A DNA stretch of 64,000 nt from an uncultured Collinsella sp. (GCA_902478365.1 CABSKX010000002.1:1-64000); one strand, 5' to 3'. Shown: positions 35,501-44,939, counted from the first letter of the stretch. Translations and numbers: made by a program. Notes: a model not told the origin generated them from the letters alone.

Positions 35501-36329
35501 AAAGCGCCAGAAGGACCGCGCGAGCGGCCAGACTTCGTTCTTCGACATGTTTGGTGATGTTGAGGGCTCGGGTTTCGAGGTCAGCGTGCCCGATCCGGAC
35601 GGCCAGGAATGGGACCGCCACCTCAAGCTGAGCCAGGAGAAGGAGGTTCTGGGCATCTATGTCTCGGACCATCCGCTGCGCCCGTTTGAGTATGCGCTCA
35701 GCAAAGCGCGCGACTTTTCGTTCTCGCAGATCGACACCGGCTACGAAGTTCAGAATCCTACGGGCGGCACCATCAACCAGGAGATTCCCGAGGGCAAGGC
35801 GCTGTGGTGGGCCGGCATGGTCTCGAGCGTGTCCAAGCGCGTGACCAAAAACGGCGACCCCATGGGCATCGTGCAGCTCGAGGACATGGAAGGCGAGGCC
35901 ACCGTCGTCGTGTTCCCCAAGACCTATAAAGAGGCCGAAGGGTACCTGTACGGCGAGGTCGATCCCGAGACCGGTGCGCAGCTGTCCGACGCCTTTGTGC
36001 GCATCAAGGGCAAACTCGAGCGCTCGGACCGCGGCGACCAGATCATCGCGCAGGAGATCGTGCCGCTGGAGCTCAACGAGGAGAACAACAAGCCCAAGGT
36101 GTTTGAGGTCATGGTGCCCAACAGCCGCTTTAGCCAGGGCAATATGGCGCGCCTGGCCACGGTGCTCACCACTAACCCGGGCGGCGACCGCGTGGAGATC
36201 TTTATCGAGCAGGTGGACGGACGCGTGCTGCGCGCCGAGGTACCTGCCAAGGTCAACGCGCGCTCGATTCCGCTGCTGGCCGAGGCCAAGGCCATCGTGG
36301 GTAACCAAGGCAGAGTGACGGTGATCTAA
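32526..36329 (+). CDS. dnaE: DNA polymerase III alpha subunit
   Basis: Replicative polymerase catalytic subunit, 1267 residues. The PHP domain begins HLHNHTVFSMLDGATR (5-20) with TDHGYM. The polymerase palm has GPGRGSAAGAIVAYA near 424 and the catalytic PDIDMDF near 465. A helix-hairpin-helix region follows, then an OB fold (WWAGMVSSVSKRVTKNG, near 1094). Length and order are typical of DnaE1. It is followed at 8 nt by TTG and then ATG 36368 of the SNF2 helicase gene, so the two may be co-transcribed. Codon bias is typical of this genome. Confidence 0.96.
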   Translation: MAFVHLHNHTVFSMLDGATRIQDMVNRAVELGMPAVAITDHGYMYGVPDLALACDAVNHNTPEYKTWSHDKAFLEKDRRDELVEPDPEENPREHAQYVKDMAMWDEKGNIDELKPPLVIKPIFGCEVYFTPDETLARDHKPELYHMILLAKDQEGYVNLMQTVSEAAVQGFYYKPRVTLDNLRRHAKGMICTSACIAGIIPKYIDRGDMEGAIKWAETFRDTFDPGDFYIEIQEHGITTDNGLTDEQMDRTLIDIAKQVGVKVIATNDFHYLRREDAPVQDVIMCIGMNAKVDDPNRMRMTGSEFYMKTEEEMRAMFPYCPEACDNTLEIADKCYVELDWDSIILPRFPLLDPGETHESQFRRECEKGLRQHYGDDWATREIGGVNIKERFEYEYKVICDKGFAAYFLIVAEYVQWAKDNGIGVGPGRGSAAGAIVAYAMNITAFDPLENGLMFERFLSPQRTEMPDIDMDFDDERRLEVVEHVRQLYGPEKVTHVITYSTIKAKQAINDAARVLDYPVYMGQRLSKMVSSDPKVKLKQVLDKQPGKEDLFNPDFAEAYKKDDDARRIIDTALSIEGLTRGEGVHACAVLICRDPVNEHVPTKLDTKGGVEITQYEGHTVADMGLLKMDFLGLRTLTVISKAKANIKKNFGIDIKEEDIPFDDPEIFKLMGSGHTAGVFQVESAGMTATIKNMKPTEYKHVVALIALYRPGPLGAGMVSSYINRMNGKEPAVSYDDRLDDILGETYGTMVYQEQVMLISVEMCGFSKGESDSRIRKPVAKKKIKLLTSTVLHWEDGSDETTYDHWMNGAIKNNYTREVAQKIWDDVLEFASYAFNKSHSAGYAILVMQTAWLKAHYPHEYMAAVLTSYTGKTDKIVHYVSACRHDGIPVLSPDVNESGTEFTATKEGVRFGLAGIRGVGTGVAQAIIAEREAGGPFKTLHDFVERVDSSQANRRVIESLIKAGAFDSTGYPRRQMMHFVDKNNPENIIDAAIKRQKDRASGQTSFFDMFGDVEGSGFEVSVPDPDGQEWDRHLKLSQEKEVLGIYVSDHPLRPFEYALSKARDFSFSQIDTGYEVQNPTGGTINQEIPEGKALWWAGMVSSVSKRVTKNGDPMGIVQLEDMEGEATVVVFPKTYKEAEGYLYGEVDPETGAQLSDAFVRIKGKLERSDRGDQIIAQEIVPLELNEENNKPKVFEVMVPNSRFSQGNMARLATVLTTNPGGDRVEIFIEQVDGRVLRAEVPAKVNARSIPLLAEAKAIVGNQGRVTVI

Positions 36330-36367
36330 AGGCGACCTTGCTGGTCCGCGCGAGATTGGAGGAAGTG

Positions 36368-39300
36368 ATGGCGCAGGGGACGTTTGTGCAGGCGCTCCGG
36401 AAAGAGGCGGCGCTGAGCGGCACCTTTATGAAGGGGCGTTCGCTCATGCTCAACGGTGCTGTGCTGTCGATTGAGGACAGCGGCTCGCGCTTCTCCAAAA
36501 ACGTGACGGTTGAGGGTGCAGTGCGCGGCTCGCGCGGCGACCTGTACAAGACGCACGTGGCGCTCGACATGGACGAGCACGAGGTGATCGACTACGACTG
36601 CGATTGCCCCGCTGCCTATCGCTACCCCGGCATGTGCAAGCACGCCATCGCCACGGCGCTGGCGTACCTGGATGCCAGCGGCATTGAGCCCGTCGAGGGG
36701 CTGCGCACGCCGGTCCGCACGTTTACGGCGGCGCCCAAGCAAGCCGCGCGTCCCTCGTCCGCCGCACCGGCGGTCAACCCTAACTTTCCCTTCCCGGCGC
36801 CCGTCCCCACGAGCCCGAGCCTCATGAAGGCGCTCTCCGATCTTTCGGACGCGCGCATGGATGAGTTGGCGGGCATGCGCCGCAAGCTCGCCGGCACTGT
36901 CGACCCCGATGCCCCCAAGGCGGTGTTGGAGCCCTCGCTGGTGCCGTACTACAATCCGCTGTTTGCCGACCGCTTTAGCTGGGCGCTCGAGCTTCGCATC
37001 CGCTGCGGCTCGGTGCCCTACGTGGTCAAGGACATCGACGGCATGGCCGCCGCTTACGTGCGCGGCGGCACGTTCTCGTACGGCAAAAAGCTTACATTCC
37101 TCCATGCGCCCGAGGCCTTCGACGAGGTTTCGGTGCGCCTACTCGACCTTGTTGTGGCAACGGTTGTGTATCTGAGCGACATCACAAGTTCGCGTTCGGC
37201 GTCGTACGATTTTGCACGCAGCGGCTTTGTCGCCGAGCGCCAGCTGCCGCTGTCCGAGCATGACATCGTATACATGCTGGACTTGCTGCGTGGCCGGACC
37301 ATTTCCTTTGAGCCCGCCTGGTCGCGGGGAACGACGACGCATCGTTCCTACGAGGTGGCGGTTGAGTTGTCGCCGGTGGGGGAGGACGAGGTCTCGGCAA
37401 AACAACCGCCGCTCCTTGCCGCCAAGATCGCGCCGGCGGCCGGTGGCAGCTACGACTTGCGCCTGCCCGCCGATATGTACTGCTTTGCCTCGGGCGACGT
37501 TGCCTATCTGGTCGACACGCACCGCGCGCGCCGCGCCGATGCGGCGTTTGCTCAGCATGCGGCGCCGTTCCTATCGCGCTTGCTGCCCTGTCGCACGCCG
37601 GTCCATATCGCCGCCGAACAGGTGGGCGAATTCTGCCGCATGGCACTGCCCGTGCTGCGCGAATACACTGACCTCACCGCTCCCGCCGTGCTCGACACCG
37701 TGGCGCCCGAGCCGAGCTTTGCCATGGCAATCGGTGTCGACGACGGTCTCGTGACCTGCAAGATTACGGTTACCTACGGCGACTGGTCGGCAGATCTCTT
37801 TGGCCTGGGTGCTCCGGGCAGCCCCTTCGAAGAACAGCGCCCTGGTGTGCCGCCGCGCGACGAGATAGCAGAGTTTCGCGTTATGGACACGGCGGCCCTG
37901 TATTTCGATTTTTACGAGGGCGGCCTGGCGTTTGAGGAGCGCGACGACGAGAGCCTGTTCCACTTGCTGACCGAGGGCCTGTCTGCCCTGTCCGAGTTGG
38001 GCGAGGTTATGCTCAGCGACCGCCTGCGCCAGATCTCGGTGCGCCCTGCGCCCAGGCTCTCGGTGCGCGCCACCGTCAAGAGTAACCTGCTCGACGTCGA
38101 ACTGGGCGCGAGCGGCCTTTCGGCGGCAGACCTTGCCATCTACCTCGACTCGTACAAGCGCCACCAGACGTTTGCGCGCCTGACGTCCGGCGACATCGTA
38201 CGCCTGGACGAGGGAGCGCGCGCCGCGTTTGGCCTTGCCGAGGACCTGGGTGTCGATGCTGTCGACCTGCTCGACGGCGTGTCGCTTCCCGCGTCGAGTA
38301 CCCTGTTCGTCGACAGCATGCTCGCGCGCACGCCGGCGCTCGAGGCCGATCGCGATGCCGCGCTCCGTCGCACCGTCGAGCGCTTGGATACGCTCGGGAA
38401 GATGGACTTTACGGTGCCGGTCTCGCTCAAGGCCACACTGCGTGGCTATCAGGTCGACGGCTACCAGTGGCTCGGCTCGCTCGAGCATCTGGGCCTCGGC
38501 GGTATTTTGGCCGACGATATGGGTCTGGGCAAAACGCTGCAGATGATCGCGCATATCCTGGCGCGCGTGGAGGCGGGGGACGCCAAGCCCACGCTTGTGG
38601 TGTGCCCTGCGTCGCTCGTGTATAACTGGACTGCCGAGTTGGAGCGCTTTGCGCCTTCGCTCGACGTGTGCGCCATCGTGGGTGCCAAGGCGCAGCGCCG
38701 CGTGCAGATAGCCGGCGCCGACGAGCATAACGTGGTCGTGACGTCGTATGACCTCATGCGCCGCGATATCGACGAGTATGCCGAGCAGGACTTTGCCCGT
38801 GTGGTGCTCGACGAGGCCCAGTACATTAAAAACCCGCTCACGCAGGTAGCGCGCGCCGCAAAGCGCCTGCCGGCCGGTGTGCGCTTTGCCTTGACGGGAA
38901 CGCCCATCGAGAACCGCCTGTCCGAGCTCTGGAGCATCTTCGACTTTTTGATGCCGGGCCTGCTTGGCACGCGCGAGTCGTTTGCTAAGCGCTTTGAGAG
39001 CCCGGTCGAGCACGCCGAGGGCGATAGCGCCGCTCGTCTGCGGGCGCTCGTGTCGCCGTTTGTGCTGCGCCGTGTAAAGGAAGACGTGGTGGCCGATCTG
39101 CCCGAGAAGATCGAGGACACCGTCATGGCGCAGCTCACCGGCGAACAGCGCAAGCTCTACCTGGCCAACCAAGACCGCATCGCCCAGCAGGTGCAGCACC
39201 GCGAGGCATCCGAGTTTAAGAAAGACAAGCTCAAGGTGCTCGCCGAGCTCACCAAGCTGCGCCAGATCTGCTGCGACCCGCATCTACACTACGAGGACTA

Positions 39301-39832
39301 CAAGGCAGGGAGCGCCAAGCTCGACGCTTGCATGGAGCTCGTGCACGGTGCGCTCGACGGCGGGCACCACATTCTGTTGTTCAGCCAGTTTACGGGTATG
39401 CTCGATATCATTGGCAAGCGCCTGGCCAAGGAGGACATCGGCTTTCTTAAGCTCACGGGCGCTTCGTCCAAGGAGAGCCGTGCCAAGATGGTCGCGCAGT
39501 TCCAGGCGGGCGAGGTGCCGGTGTTTCTGATCTCGCTCAAGGCGGGCGGCGTGGGCCTCAACCTGACGGCGGCCGACGTGGTCATTCACTATGACCCGTG
39601 GTGGAACGTGGCCGCGCAGGACCAGGCGACCGACCGCGCGCACCGTATTGGCCAGCAACATACCGTGACCGTGTACAAGCTTATCGCCAAGGACACGATC
39701 GAGGAACGCATTATGCAGATGCAGGAGTCCAAGCGCGACCTGGTCAACAGCGTGCTCGGCGGCGACGGCATCTCCTCGGCGCTGTTTACCCGCGAGGATG
39801 TTCTGGCGCTGCTCGGCGGTGACGGGCGTTAA
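36368..39832 (+). CDS. SWIM zinc-finger SNF2-family helicase
   Basis: DNA translocase of 1154 residues. An N-terminal SWIM zinc finger (CDCPAAYRYPGMCKH, about 76-91) is followed by a Pro/Ala-rich linker and a large family-specific region. The SNF2 motor comes last: DDMGLGKT near 716, DEAQ near 815, LTGTPIENRLSELWSIFDFL and the late motif QATDRAHRIGQ near 1086. Bacterial SWIM-SNF2 proteins of the RapA/HepA relatives are thought to remodel protein-DNA complexes; the specific function is not established. GGAGG stands 5 nt before ATG 36368. The nearby dnaE suggests a link to replication, by position only. Confidence 0.9.
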   Translation: MAQGTFVQALRKEAALSGTFMKGRSLMLNGAVLSIEDSGSRFSKNVTVEGAVRGSRGDLYKTHVALDMDEHEVIDYDCDCPAAYRYPGMCKHAIATALAYLDASGIEPVEGLRTPVRTFTAAPKQAARPSSAAPAVNPNFPFPAPVPTSPSLMKALSDLSDARMDELAGMRRKLAGTVDPDAPKAVLEPSLVPYYNPLFADRFSWALELRIRCGSVPYVVKDIDGMAAAYVRGGTFSYGKKLTFLHAPEAFDEVSVRLLDLVVATVVYLSDITSSRSASYDFARSGFVAERQLPLSEHDIVYMLDLLRGRTISFEPAWSRGTTTHRSYEVAVELSPVGEDEVSAKQPPLLAAKIAPAAGGSYDLRLPADMYCFASGDVAYLVDTHRARRADAAFAQHAAPFLSRLLPCRTPVHIAAEQVGEFCRMALPVLREYTDLTAPAVLDTVAPEPSFAMAIGVDDGLVTCKITVTYGDWSADLFGLGAPGSPFEEQRPGVPPRDEIAEFRVMDTAALYFDFYEGGLAFEERDDESLFHLLTEGLSALSELGEVMLSDRLRQISVRPAPRLSVRATVKSNLLDVELGASGLSAADLAIYLDSYKRHQTFARLTSGDIVRLDEGARAAFGLAEDLGVDAVDLLDGVSLPASSTLFVDSMLARTPALEADRDAALRRTVERLDTLGKMDFTVPVSLKATLRGYQVDGYQWLGSLEHLGLGGILADDMGLGKTLQMIAHILARVEAGDAKPTLVVCPASLVYNWTAELERFAPSLDVCAIVGAKAQRRVQIAGADEHNVVVTSYDLMRRDIDEYAEQDFARVVLDEAQYIKNPLTQVARAAKRLPAGVRFALTGTPIENRLSELWSIFDFLMPGLLGTRESFAKRFESPVEHAEGDSAARLRALVSPFVLRRVKEDVVADLPEKIEDTVMAQLTGEQRKLYLANQDRIAQQVQHREASEFKKDKLKVLAELTKLRQICCDPHLHYEDYKAGSAKLDACMELVHGALDGGHHILLFSQFTGMLDIIGKRLAKEDIGFLKLTGASSKESRAKMVAQFQAGEVPVFLISLKAGGVGLNLTAADVVIHYDPWWNVAAQDQATDRAHRIGQQHTVTVYKLIAKDTIEERIMQMQESKRDLVNSVLGGDGISSALFTREDVLALLGGDGR

Positions 39833-39981
39833 CCCGCTCGGGTGAGGCCGCCAGGGCGGATAGCCCGCGCTGTCCCATCGTCCCCGCTCGTTATGTGTTC
39901 ATTTGCCATGCCGTGGATGGTTCGCCTGCCTTTGGGCATAAGAACCTCAAGAACATCGGCACATCAGCAAAGGAGAACATC
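39833..39981. other. Intergenic region before the superoxide reductase gene
   Basis: No gene or terminator is recognisable. A promoter for the reductase gene presumably lies here, but no convincing hexamers were found. Confidence 0.3.
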
Positions 39982-40344
39982 ATGGCGAAATTCTTTAAGG
40001 ACCCCGATGGCAAGCTCATTGCCGCCCTTGGCAACGACGTTGCAACCCCTGCCGGCTGCACGGAGCTGACCGCGAACACCGAGGACGCGGCGCACGAGAA
40101 GCACGTGCCCGTCGTCGAGAGCGAGCGCGACGGTCACGTGATCCGTGCGCGCGTGGGCTCGGTCGAGCATCCTATGGTGCCCGAGCACTACATCGAGTGG
40201 ATCGCCCTTGAGGCCGAGGGCCGTCTGGAGGTCCATTACCTCCAGCCCGGCATGAAGCCCGCGACGTTTTTTGCCGGCGGTTCCAAGACCGGTACCGTCT
40301 ATGCCTATTGCAACCTGCACGGGCTGTGGTCCGCGACGTTCTAG
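39982..40344 (+). CDS. Superoxide reductase (desulfoferrodoxin family, one-iron)
   Basis: Reduces superoxide to hydrogen peroxide without producing oxygen, a classic anaerobe defence. The 120 residues contain the whole iron centre: EKH (H41), HPM (H63), EHYIEW (H69), then C110 and H113 in YCNLHG. The N-terminal four-Cys desulforedoxin domain of class I enzymes is absent, so this is the neelaredoxin-like type, although it retains about 35 residues before the core. AAGGAG lies before the ATG. Rubredoxin, the usual electron donor, is not encoded here. A terminator follows. Confidence 0.92.
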   Translation: MAKFFKDPDGKLIAALGNDVATPAGCTELTANTEDAAHEKHVPVVESERDGHVIRARVGSVEHPMVPEHYIEWIALEAEGRLEVHYLQPGMKPATFFAGGSKTGTVYAYCNLHGLWSATF

Positions 40345-40390
40345 GAGCGCGCCCCCGCTCGGGGTATCATAGCTAGCATATGCACATGCG

Positions 40391-40423
40391 AGCGCCGACT
40401 GCATCATGCGGCCGGCGCTTTTA
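40391..40423 (+). terminator. Intrinsic terminator after the superoxide reductase gene
   Basis: AGCGCCG (40391-40397) pairs with CGGCGCT (40413-40419) and is followed by a short TTTT. Confidence 0.65.
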
Positions 40424-40461
40424 CTACGACAACGATGGTTTACGACGGAAAGGGCTGAGCC

Positions 40462-42447
40462 ATGAAGCTCGCACTTGCACAGATCGATATGCGCCTGGGT
40501 GATATTGAGGGTATCTGCGGTCGCATCGAGGACCAGGCGCGCCTGGCCCACGAGCGCGGTGCGCGCGTGCTGTGCGTCCCGGCTCCGCTCTTTATGGGAG
40601 CCCTGCCCGGCGGCCTGGTGGGCGCTGCCGACTTTGAGCACGACATACTTGCCGGCTTGACCGGCGTCGCCGAGCGTATCCAAGAGCTCGATATGATCTG
40701 CATCGTGCCCGCGGCGGTTTCGTTTGAGGGCCAGCCCCTGCTCGACTACATGATGCTCAAGGACGGCCATGTGGTGCCGGCCCGTTCGAGCATTGCCCTG
40801 CAGCGCGGTGGGACCGGCGATGCCCGTTGGGCGCCGCCGGTCTTCGATGTGGACGGCGTGCGTATCGCCGTGATCTTCGACTTGGACCGCGAGCTCGAGA
40901 TGCTGCCGACTGGTGTCGACCTCATTGCCTATTTCCAGTTCAACGCGTTTGATATGACCGACCGCGAGAGCGCTGCGATCGCCGCCGTGCGCAGCGGAGC
41001 CTACCGCAAGATCGCCTCCAAGCGCAGCGTATGGTTTGCCTGCATGGCACCGGTCGGTGCCTATGACGAGTCGGTGTATACCGGCGGCTCGTTTGTGCTC
41101 GACGACTGCGGCCGCGTGGTGGCCCAGGCGCCGTGCTTTGAGGAGAGCCTGCTGGTTCAGGAGATTCAGCGCGGCGTAATGCTCGATGCTTTGGAGGACC
41201 ACGAGCTGCCCGATTTTCGTTCCGAGGAGTGGTTGTGGCAGGCGCTGGTGCTCGCTGTGCGCGATAACGCCCGTGCCCGCGGTACGTCGCGCGCCGTGGT
41301 GGCGCTCGAGGGCGACCTGCCGTCGTCCCTGCTGGCGGCGCTTGCCGTCGACGCCCTAGGTCCGCGCAATGTGGTCGGCCTGGTGTTGGGACGCAACCGT
41401 ATCTTTACGCCGGCGCAGGAGGAGGCCGAGGCTGCTCGCTGTGCCGCCGTTCGCGCCATTGCCGAGCGTCTGCATATTCGCACGGTTGAGCGTGATGCGC
41501 CGGATGCCGCGCGTGTGCTCGACCGCGATGTGTCGGCGGGCGACGCCGAGCGCCTGCGCTCGCGTACGCTGGGCCTCATGCTGGAGGATACGGCGCTCGA
41601 GCTGGGTGCGATGGCGTTGAGCCCACTGTCTAAAACTGAGTACGCGCTGGCGGCGCCCGCGCTTTGCGGTGGCTACCAGGGCGATTATGCGCCCTTTGGT
41701 GACGTATACCTGTCGACGCTCGAGTTTGTGGCGCGTGTGCGTAACCGCACGTCCGCCGTGGTGCCGCAGGAGCTCGTGACGCTCAACGCGGTGGAGGATT
41801 GCATGGAGCGCGTGCTGGCGCGGGCGCTCTCGACGCTCGACGGCCCGGTCGACATGCTCGATCGTGCGGCGCAGCTGCTCGGCGGACTTGAGCCGGGCGA
41901 GGTCGATGGCACGCTCGAGTCGCACGTCGACCGCAACCGTCCCTTCGACGACATTCCGATGGCTGCCGGCAAGCCCGAGGCTTGTTCGCTGCTGCTGATG
42001 CTCGTGCGTCAGGGAGAGGCGGCTCGCCGCCAGCTGCCGACGGCGCCGATCGTCTCGGCCCGTTCGTTTGTCGAGCGCGCTTGGCCGTACATGCTCGCGT
42101 GGTCCGACCTGGGGCTGAGCGGCAAGGAACGCATGACGGTCGATGCGCTGGCGCGCGCCGAGGTGAACCGCTTTGCTGACGAGGATGCAAGCGAGCGCAT
42201 GCGTGTCGAGATGATGGGCATATTGGGTGACCTGTTGGGTATTTCGCCCGAGCAGATGGAGGAGCTGCGCTCCGAGGATGGCCAGCGTCGCCTGCATGAG
42301 GGTATGAAGAAGTTTGAGGGCGAGGTCCAGGACGCCATCGATAAGATGATGGGCGGCCAGGGTGGCCCGCAGGGCGGGCCCCAGGGCACGCCGATGCCGC
42401 AACCGCCGGTTGATCCCCGACAGTTTCCGTTCTTCTCGCAGAACTAA
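40462..42447 (+). CDS. NAD synthetase-like protein with degraded active sites
   Basis: The 661-residue chain has the layout of glutamine-dependent NAD+ synthetase: a nitrilase domain (about 1-260), an NadE-type ATP pyrophosphatase domain (about 270-520) and an extra 140-residue tail ending Gly/Gln/Pro-rich. The NadE motif SKTEYAL near 390 and GDYAPFGDV are kept. Catalytic residues are not. The nitrilase Glu position reads VPAP (A41) and the nucleophilic Cys position reads IFDLD (F139). The PP-loop SGGxDSS reads EGDLPSS (283-289). Both activities are therefore probably lost. It may be a regulatory or structural homologue. A functional nadE should exist elsewhere. The homology is clear; the role is not. 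Confidence 0.8.
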   Translation: MKLALAQIDMRLGDIEGICGRIEDQARLAHERGARVLCVPAPLFMGALPGGLVGAADFEHDILAGLTGVAERIQELDMICIVPAAVSFEGQPLLDYMMLKDGHVVPARSSIALQRGGTGDARWAPPVFDVDGVRIAVIFDLDRELEMLPTGVDLIAYFQFNAFDMTDRESAAIAAVRSGAYRKIASKRSVWFACMAPVGAYDESVYTGGSFVLDDCGRVVAQAPCFEESLLVQEIQRGVMLDALEDHELPDFRSEEWLWQALVLAVRDNARARGTSRAVVALEGDLPSSLLAALAVDALGPRNVVGLVLGRNRIFTPAQEEAEAARCAAVRAIAERLHIRTVERDAPDAARVLDRDVSAGDAERLRSRTLGLMLEDTALELGAMALSPLSKTEYALAAPALCGGYQGDYAPFGDVYLSTLEFVARVRNRTSAVVPQELVTLNAVEDCMERVLARALSTLDGPVDMLDRAAQLLGGLEPGEVDGTLESHVDRNRPFDDIPMAAGKPEACSLLLMLVRQGEAARRQLPTAPIVSARSFVERAWPYMLAWSDLGLSGKERMTVDALARAEVNRFADEDASERMRVEMMGILGDLLGISPEQMEELRSEDGQRRLHEGMKKFEGEVQDAIDKMMGGQGGPQGGPQGTPMPQPPVDPRQFPFFSQN

Positions 42448-42450
42448 ACT

Positions 42451-42475
42451 GGGGATGGGATTCGCTCCCAACCCC
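42451..42475. terminator. Hairpin after the NAD synthetase-like gene
   Basis: GGGGATGGGA pairs with TCCCAACCCC around TTCGC. No T tract follows, so termination is uncertain. Confidence 0.4.
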
Positions 42476-42584
42476 GATACTTCAACTAAGCATCTTGACC
42501 CCGTTGTGTTATTCTAGAACAGACGTTCGTGAATAGTGCGTGGGGCCTTGTCTCGCGCCGTGCTAGTGGCGAGGGGAGGTCGGC

Positions 42585-43106
42585 TTGGTTATTTTGGGTA
42601 TCGACCCCGGTTTGGCCCATACGGGTTGGGGGATTATCGAGGAGCGGCGCGGTGAGGTTCGCTGCCGTGCCTACGGTTGTATCGAGACCAGCGCGGGCAG
42701 TCCGCTCGCGGTGCGCCTGTCGCATATCGCCCGCGACCTCAAGGGTGTCGTGGAGCGTTATCGACCCGATACCGCTGCTATCGAGAGCATTTACTTTGGC
42801 GCCAACGTTCGCTCGGCCATCCCTACGGCGCATGCCCGCGGTGCTGCACTCGTGGCGCTTTCGGAATGCGCGCTCGAGATTGGCGAGTACACGCCTATGC
42901 AGATTAAGCAGGCTGTTGTGGGTACCGGCGCTGCGGACAAACGGCAGGTCGCGTATATGGTTCGTACGCTCACGCAGCTCGATCACGACCCGCATCCCGA
43001 CCATGCCGCCGATGCCCTGGCCTGCGCCATCTGCCACGTAAACCTCAGCCGCACCCGGGCGCTTACCGGTGGCGAGTTCTATCAACAGAGAGGAACCGGA
43101 TACTGA
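42585..43106 (+). CDS. ruvC: Crossover junction endodeoxyribonuclease RuvC
   Basis: Holliday-junction resolvase, 173 residues. The catalytic acids are in place: D7 in GIDPG, E67 in AIESIY, and H140/D143 in HPDHAADA. The start is TTG 42585, with GAGGGGAGG 5 nt upstream. The stop overlaps the ruvA start by one base. ruvC, ruvA and ruvB form an operon with successive overlaps, so all three subunits are translationally coupled. Confidence 0.95.
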   Translation: MVILGIDPGLAHTGWGIIEERRGEVRCRAYGCIETSAGSPLAVRLSHIARDLKGVVERYRPDTAAIESIYFGANVRSAIPTAHARGAALVALSECALEIGEYTPMQIKQAVVGTGAADKRQVAYMVRTLTQLDHDPHPDHAADALACAICHVNLSRTRALTGGEFYQQRGTGY

Positions 43107-43726
43107 TGATCTCCCAGCTCCATGGAACGCTTGTCGAGGCAACGATGAGCTCGGCCGTCGTCGATGTATCGGGCGTGGGCTTTGAGCTCGGCATCTCGGG
43201 TAGCACTGCGGCCACGTTGCCGACGCCTGGCGGCGAGGTTCGCCTGTATACCCGTATGCAGGTGCGCGAGGACGCCATGACGCTCTTTGGCTTTGCCTCC
43301 AAAGACGAGCGCACGATGTTCGATCGGCTCGTGTCCGTCTCGGGTGTAGGTCCGCGCCTGGCACTTGCCGTGCTCTCCACCTATACCTTGGGACAGCTGT
43401 ATTCGCTGGTGATGGCCGAGGACGACAAGGGCATGGCCAAGGTGCCCGGTGTGGGCAAAAAGACAGCGCAGCGTCTGATCCTGGAGCTCAAGAGCACCTT
43501 TGCCAAGGACAAGGGCTTTGTGCCGGTCGACGTAATCCCCGGCCAGGTTGCGATGCCGGTTCCTGCTGCCGCTCCTTCGGCGATCGATGACGCCCGTGCG
43601 GCGCTCCTTTCCATGGGCTTTAGCCCGCAGGAGACCGATGTTGCCCTGAGCGGGTATGATGGGCAGAATATGCGTGTCGAGGATCTGCTCGGCGCGGCGC
43701 TTAAGCGACTCGGAATGGATGCGTGA
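43106..43726 (+). CDS. ruvA: Holliday junction DNA helicase subunit RuvA
   Basis: Junction-binding subunit of 206 residues. It opens with the OB-fold sequence [12 protein letters not shown], has tandem helix-hairpin-helix motifs ([14 protein letters not shown] and [17 protein letters not shown]) and ends in a UBA-like domain III ([16 protein letters not shown]) that contacts RuvB. ATG 43106 overlaps the ruvC stop. Confidence 0.96.
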   Translation: MISQLHGTLVEATMSSAVVDVSGVGFELGISGSTAATLPTPGGEVRLYTRMQVREDAMTLFGFASKDERTMFDRLVSVSGVGPRLALAVLSTYTLGQLYSLVMAEDDKGMAKVPGVGKKTAQRLILELKSTFAKDKGFVPVDVIPGQVAMPVPAAAPSAIDDARAALLSMGFSPQETDVALSGYDGQNMRVEDLLGAALKRLGMDA

Positions 43727-44793
43727 TGTGGGAAGCCGATGACTCTCAGGACCTGTGGGCGACGCCCGGCAACTCGCCGGCGGCATCCATGGCGCATGGC
43801 GAGCGTATGGTGGGTTCAGAGCTGACGCCCGAGGACCTCGATGTCGACCGTACCCTGCGCCCCCAGCGCTTGGATGACTACTGCGGTCAGGAGCATATCA
43901 AGCAGAGCCTTCGCGTGCTCATCGAGGCGGCGCAGAGCCGCGGTGAGACACTCGACCACGTGATCTTCTCGGGCCCTCCGGGTCTGGGCAAGACCACGCT
44001 GGCTACGGTTATCGCCAACGAGTTGGGCGCTCAGATTAAGACGACGAGCGGTCCGGCCATCGCGCGCACCGGCGACCTGGCTGCCATCCTTACCAACCTG
44101 CAACCGGGCGACGTGCTGTTTATCGACGAGATCCACCGCCTCAACCGCTCGGTCGAGGAGGTCCTGTATCCTGCGATGGAGGACTTTGCCCTCGATATTG
44201 TGATCGGCAAGGGTCCGGCTGCACGCTCGATTCGCCTGGATATCCCCAAGTTCACGCTGGTGGCGGCAACGACTCGCTCGGGCATGTTGACCGGCCCGCT
44301 ACGCGACCGTTTCGGCATTTCGTATCGCCTGGATTACTACACCGTTGAGGAGCTCGCCCAGATTGTGACACGCTCGGCGACCATTCTGGGTGTGACGATC
44401 GACCATCCCAGCGCGCTCGAGATCGGCTCGCGCTCGCGCGGTACGCCGCGTCTTGCCAACCGTCTGCTCAAACGTGTGCGCGACTATGCGCAGGTGCGCG
44501 GCAACGGTCCTATTGAGCTTGATATCTGCCGTCAGGCGCTCGAGTTTTTCGAGATCGACGAGCTTGGCTTGGACTGGATGGATATTCGCATCTTGGAGAC
44601 ACTTGCCAAGACGTTCTCCGGCCGTGCCGTTGGCTTGACCACGCTTGCCAGTGCGGTGGGCGAGGACCCGGGTACGCTCGAGGATGTCTATGAGCCCTAT
44701 CTGCTGCAGTGTGGCTTGATGATTCGCACACCGCAGGGTCGCCAGGCAACCCTGCGCACATTCGAGCATTTGGGTATTGAACCGACCCTGTAG
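43726..44793 (+). CDS. ruvB: Holliday junction DNA helicase subunit RuvB
   Basis: AAA+ motor that drives branch migration, 355 residues. Walker A GPPGLGKT is near 84 and Walker B DEIHRLN near 134, with [11 protein letters not shown], sensor TTRSG and the C-terminal winged helix. ATG 43726 overlaps the ruvA stop; a GTG at 43723 is the only upstream alternative. The first 30 residues are a genus-type extension before the conserved [11 protein letters not shown]. Confidence 0.96.
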   Translation: MWEADDSQDLWATPGNSPAASMAHGERMVGSELTPEDLDVDRTLRPQRLDDYCGQEHIKQSLRVLIEAAQSRGETLDHVIFSGPPGLGKTTLATVIANELGAQIKTTSGPAIARTGDLAAILTNLQPGDVLFIDEIHRLNRSVEEVLYPAMEDFALDIVIGKGPAARSIRLDIPKFTLVAATTRSGMLTGPLRDRFGISYRLDYYTVEELAQIVTRSATILGVTIDHPSALEIGSRSRGTPRLANRLLKRVRDYAQVRGNGPIELDICRQALEFFEIDELGLDWMDIRILETLAKTFSGRAVGLTTLASAVGEDPGTLEDVYEPYLLQCGLMIRTPQGRQATLRTFEHLGIEPTL

Positions 44794-44871
44794 GAATGGG
44801 CTTGTTTTAGCGCATCTGTAGGCTATCGCTGGGCATCGGGTAAACATATCGCCGTTCGTCGGTTACGGGCG

Positions 44872-44899
44872 TTTTACTATTGCGCGCGCGTGCTATGCT
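44872..44899 (+). promoter_or_regulatory. Promoter candidate for fhs
   Basis: TTTTAC (44872-44877) and TATGCT (44894-44899) are separated by 16 bp, about 40 nt before the start codon. Confidence 0.45.
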
Positions 44900-44939
44900 G
44901 GATTGGTCTTTTTCTCATCCGGTAACGAAAGGACCGCCC

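Noticed and set aside
32490..36308. A very long open frame (over 1200 codons) antisense to dnaE, and similar antisense frames opposite the helicase, GltD-like, fhs and AddB genes
   Set aside because: They follow the high-GC wobble pattern of the real gene on the other strand, have low-complexity Ala/Gly/His/Leu-rich translations and no family motifs or ribosome binding sites.
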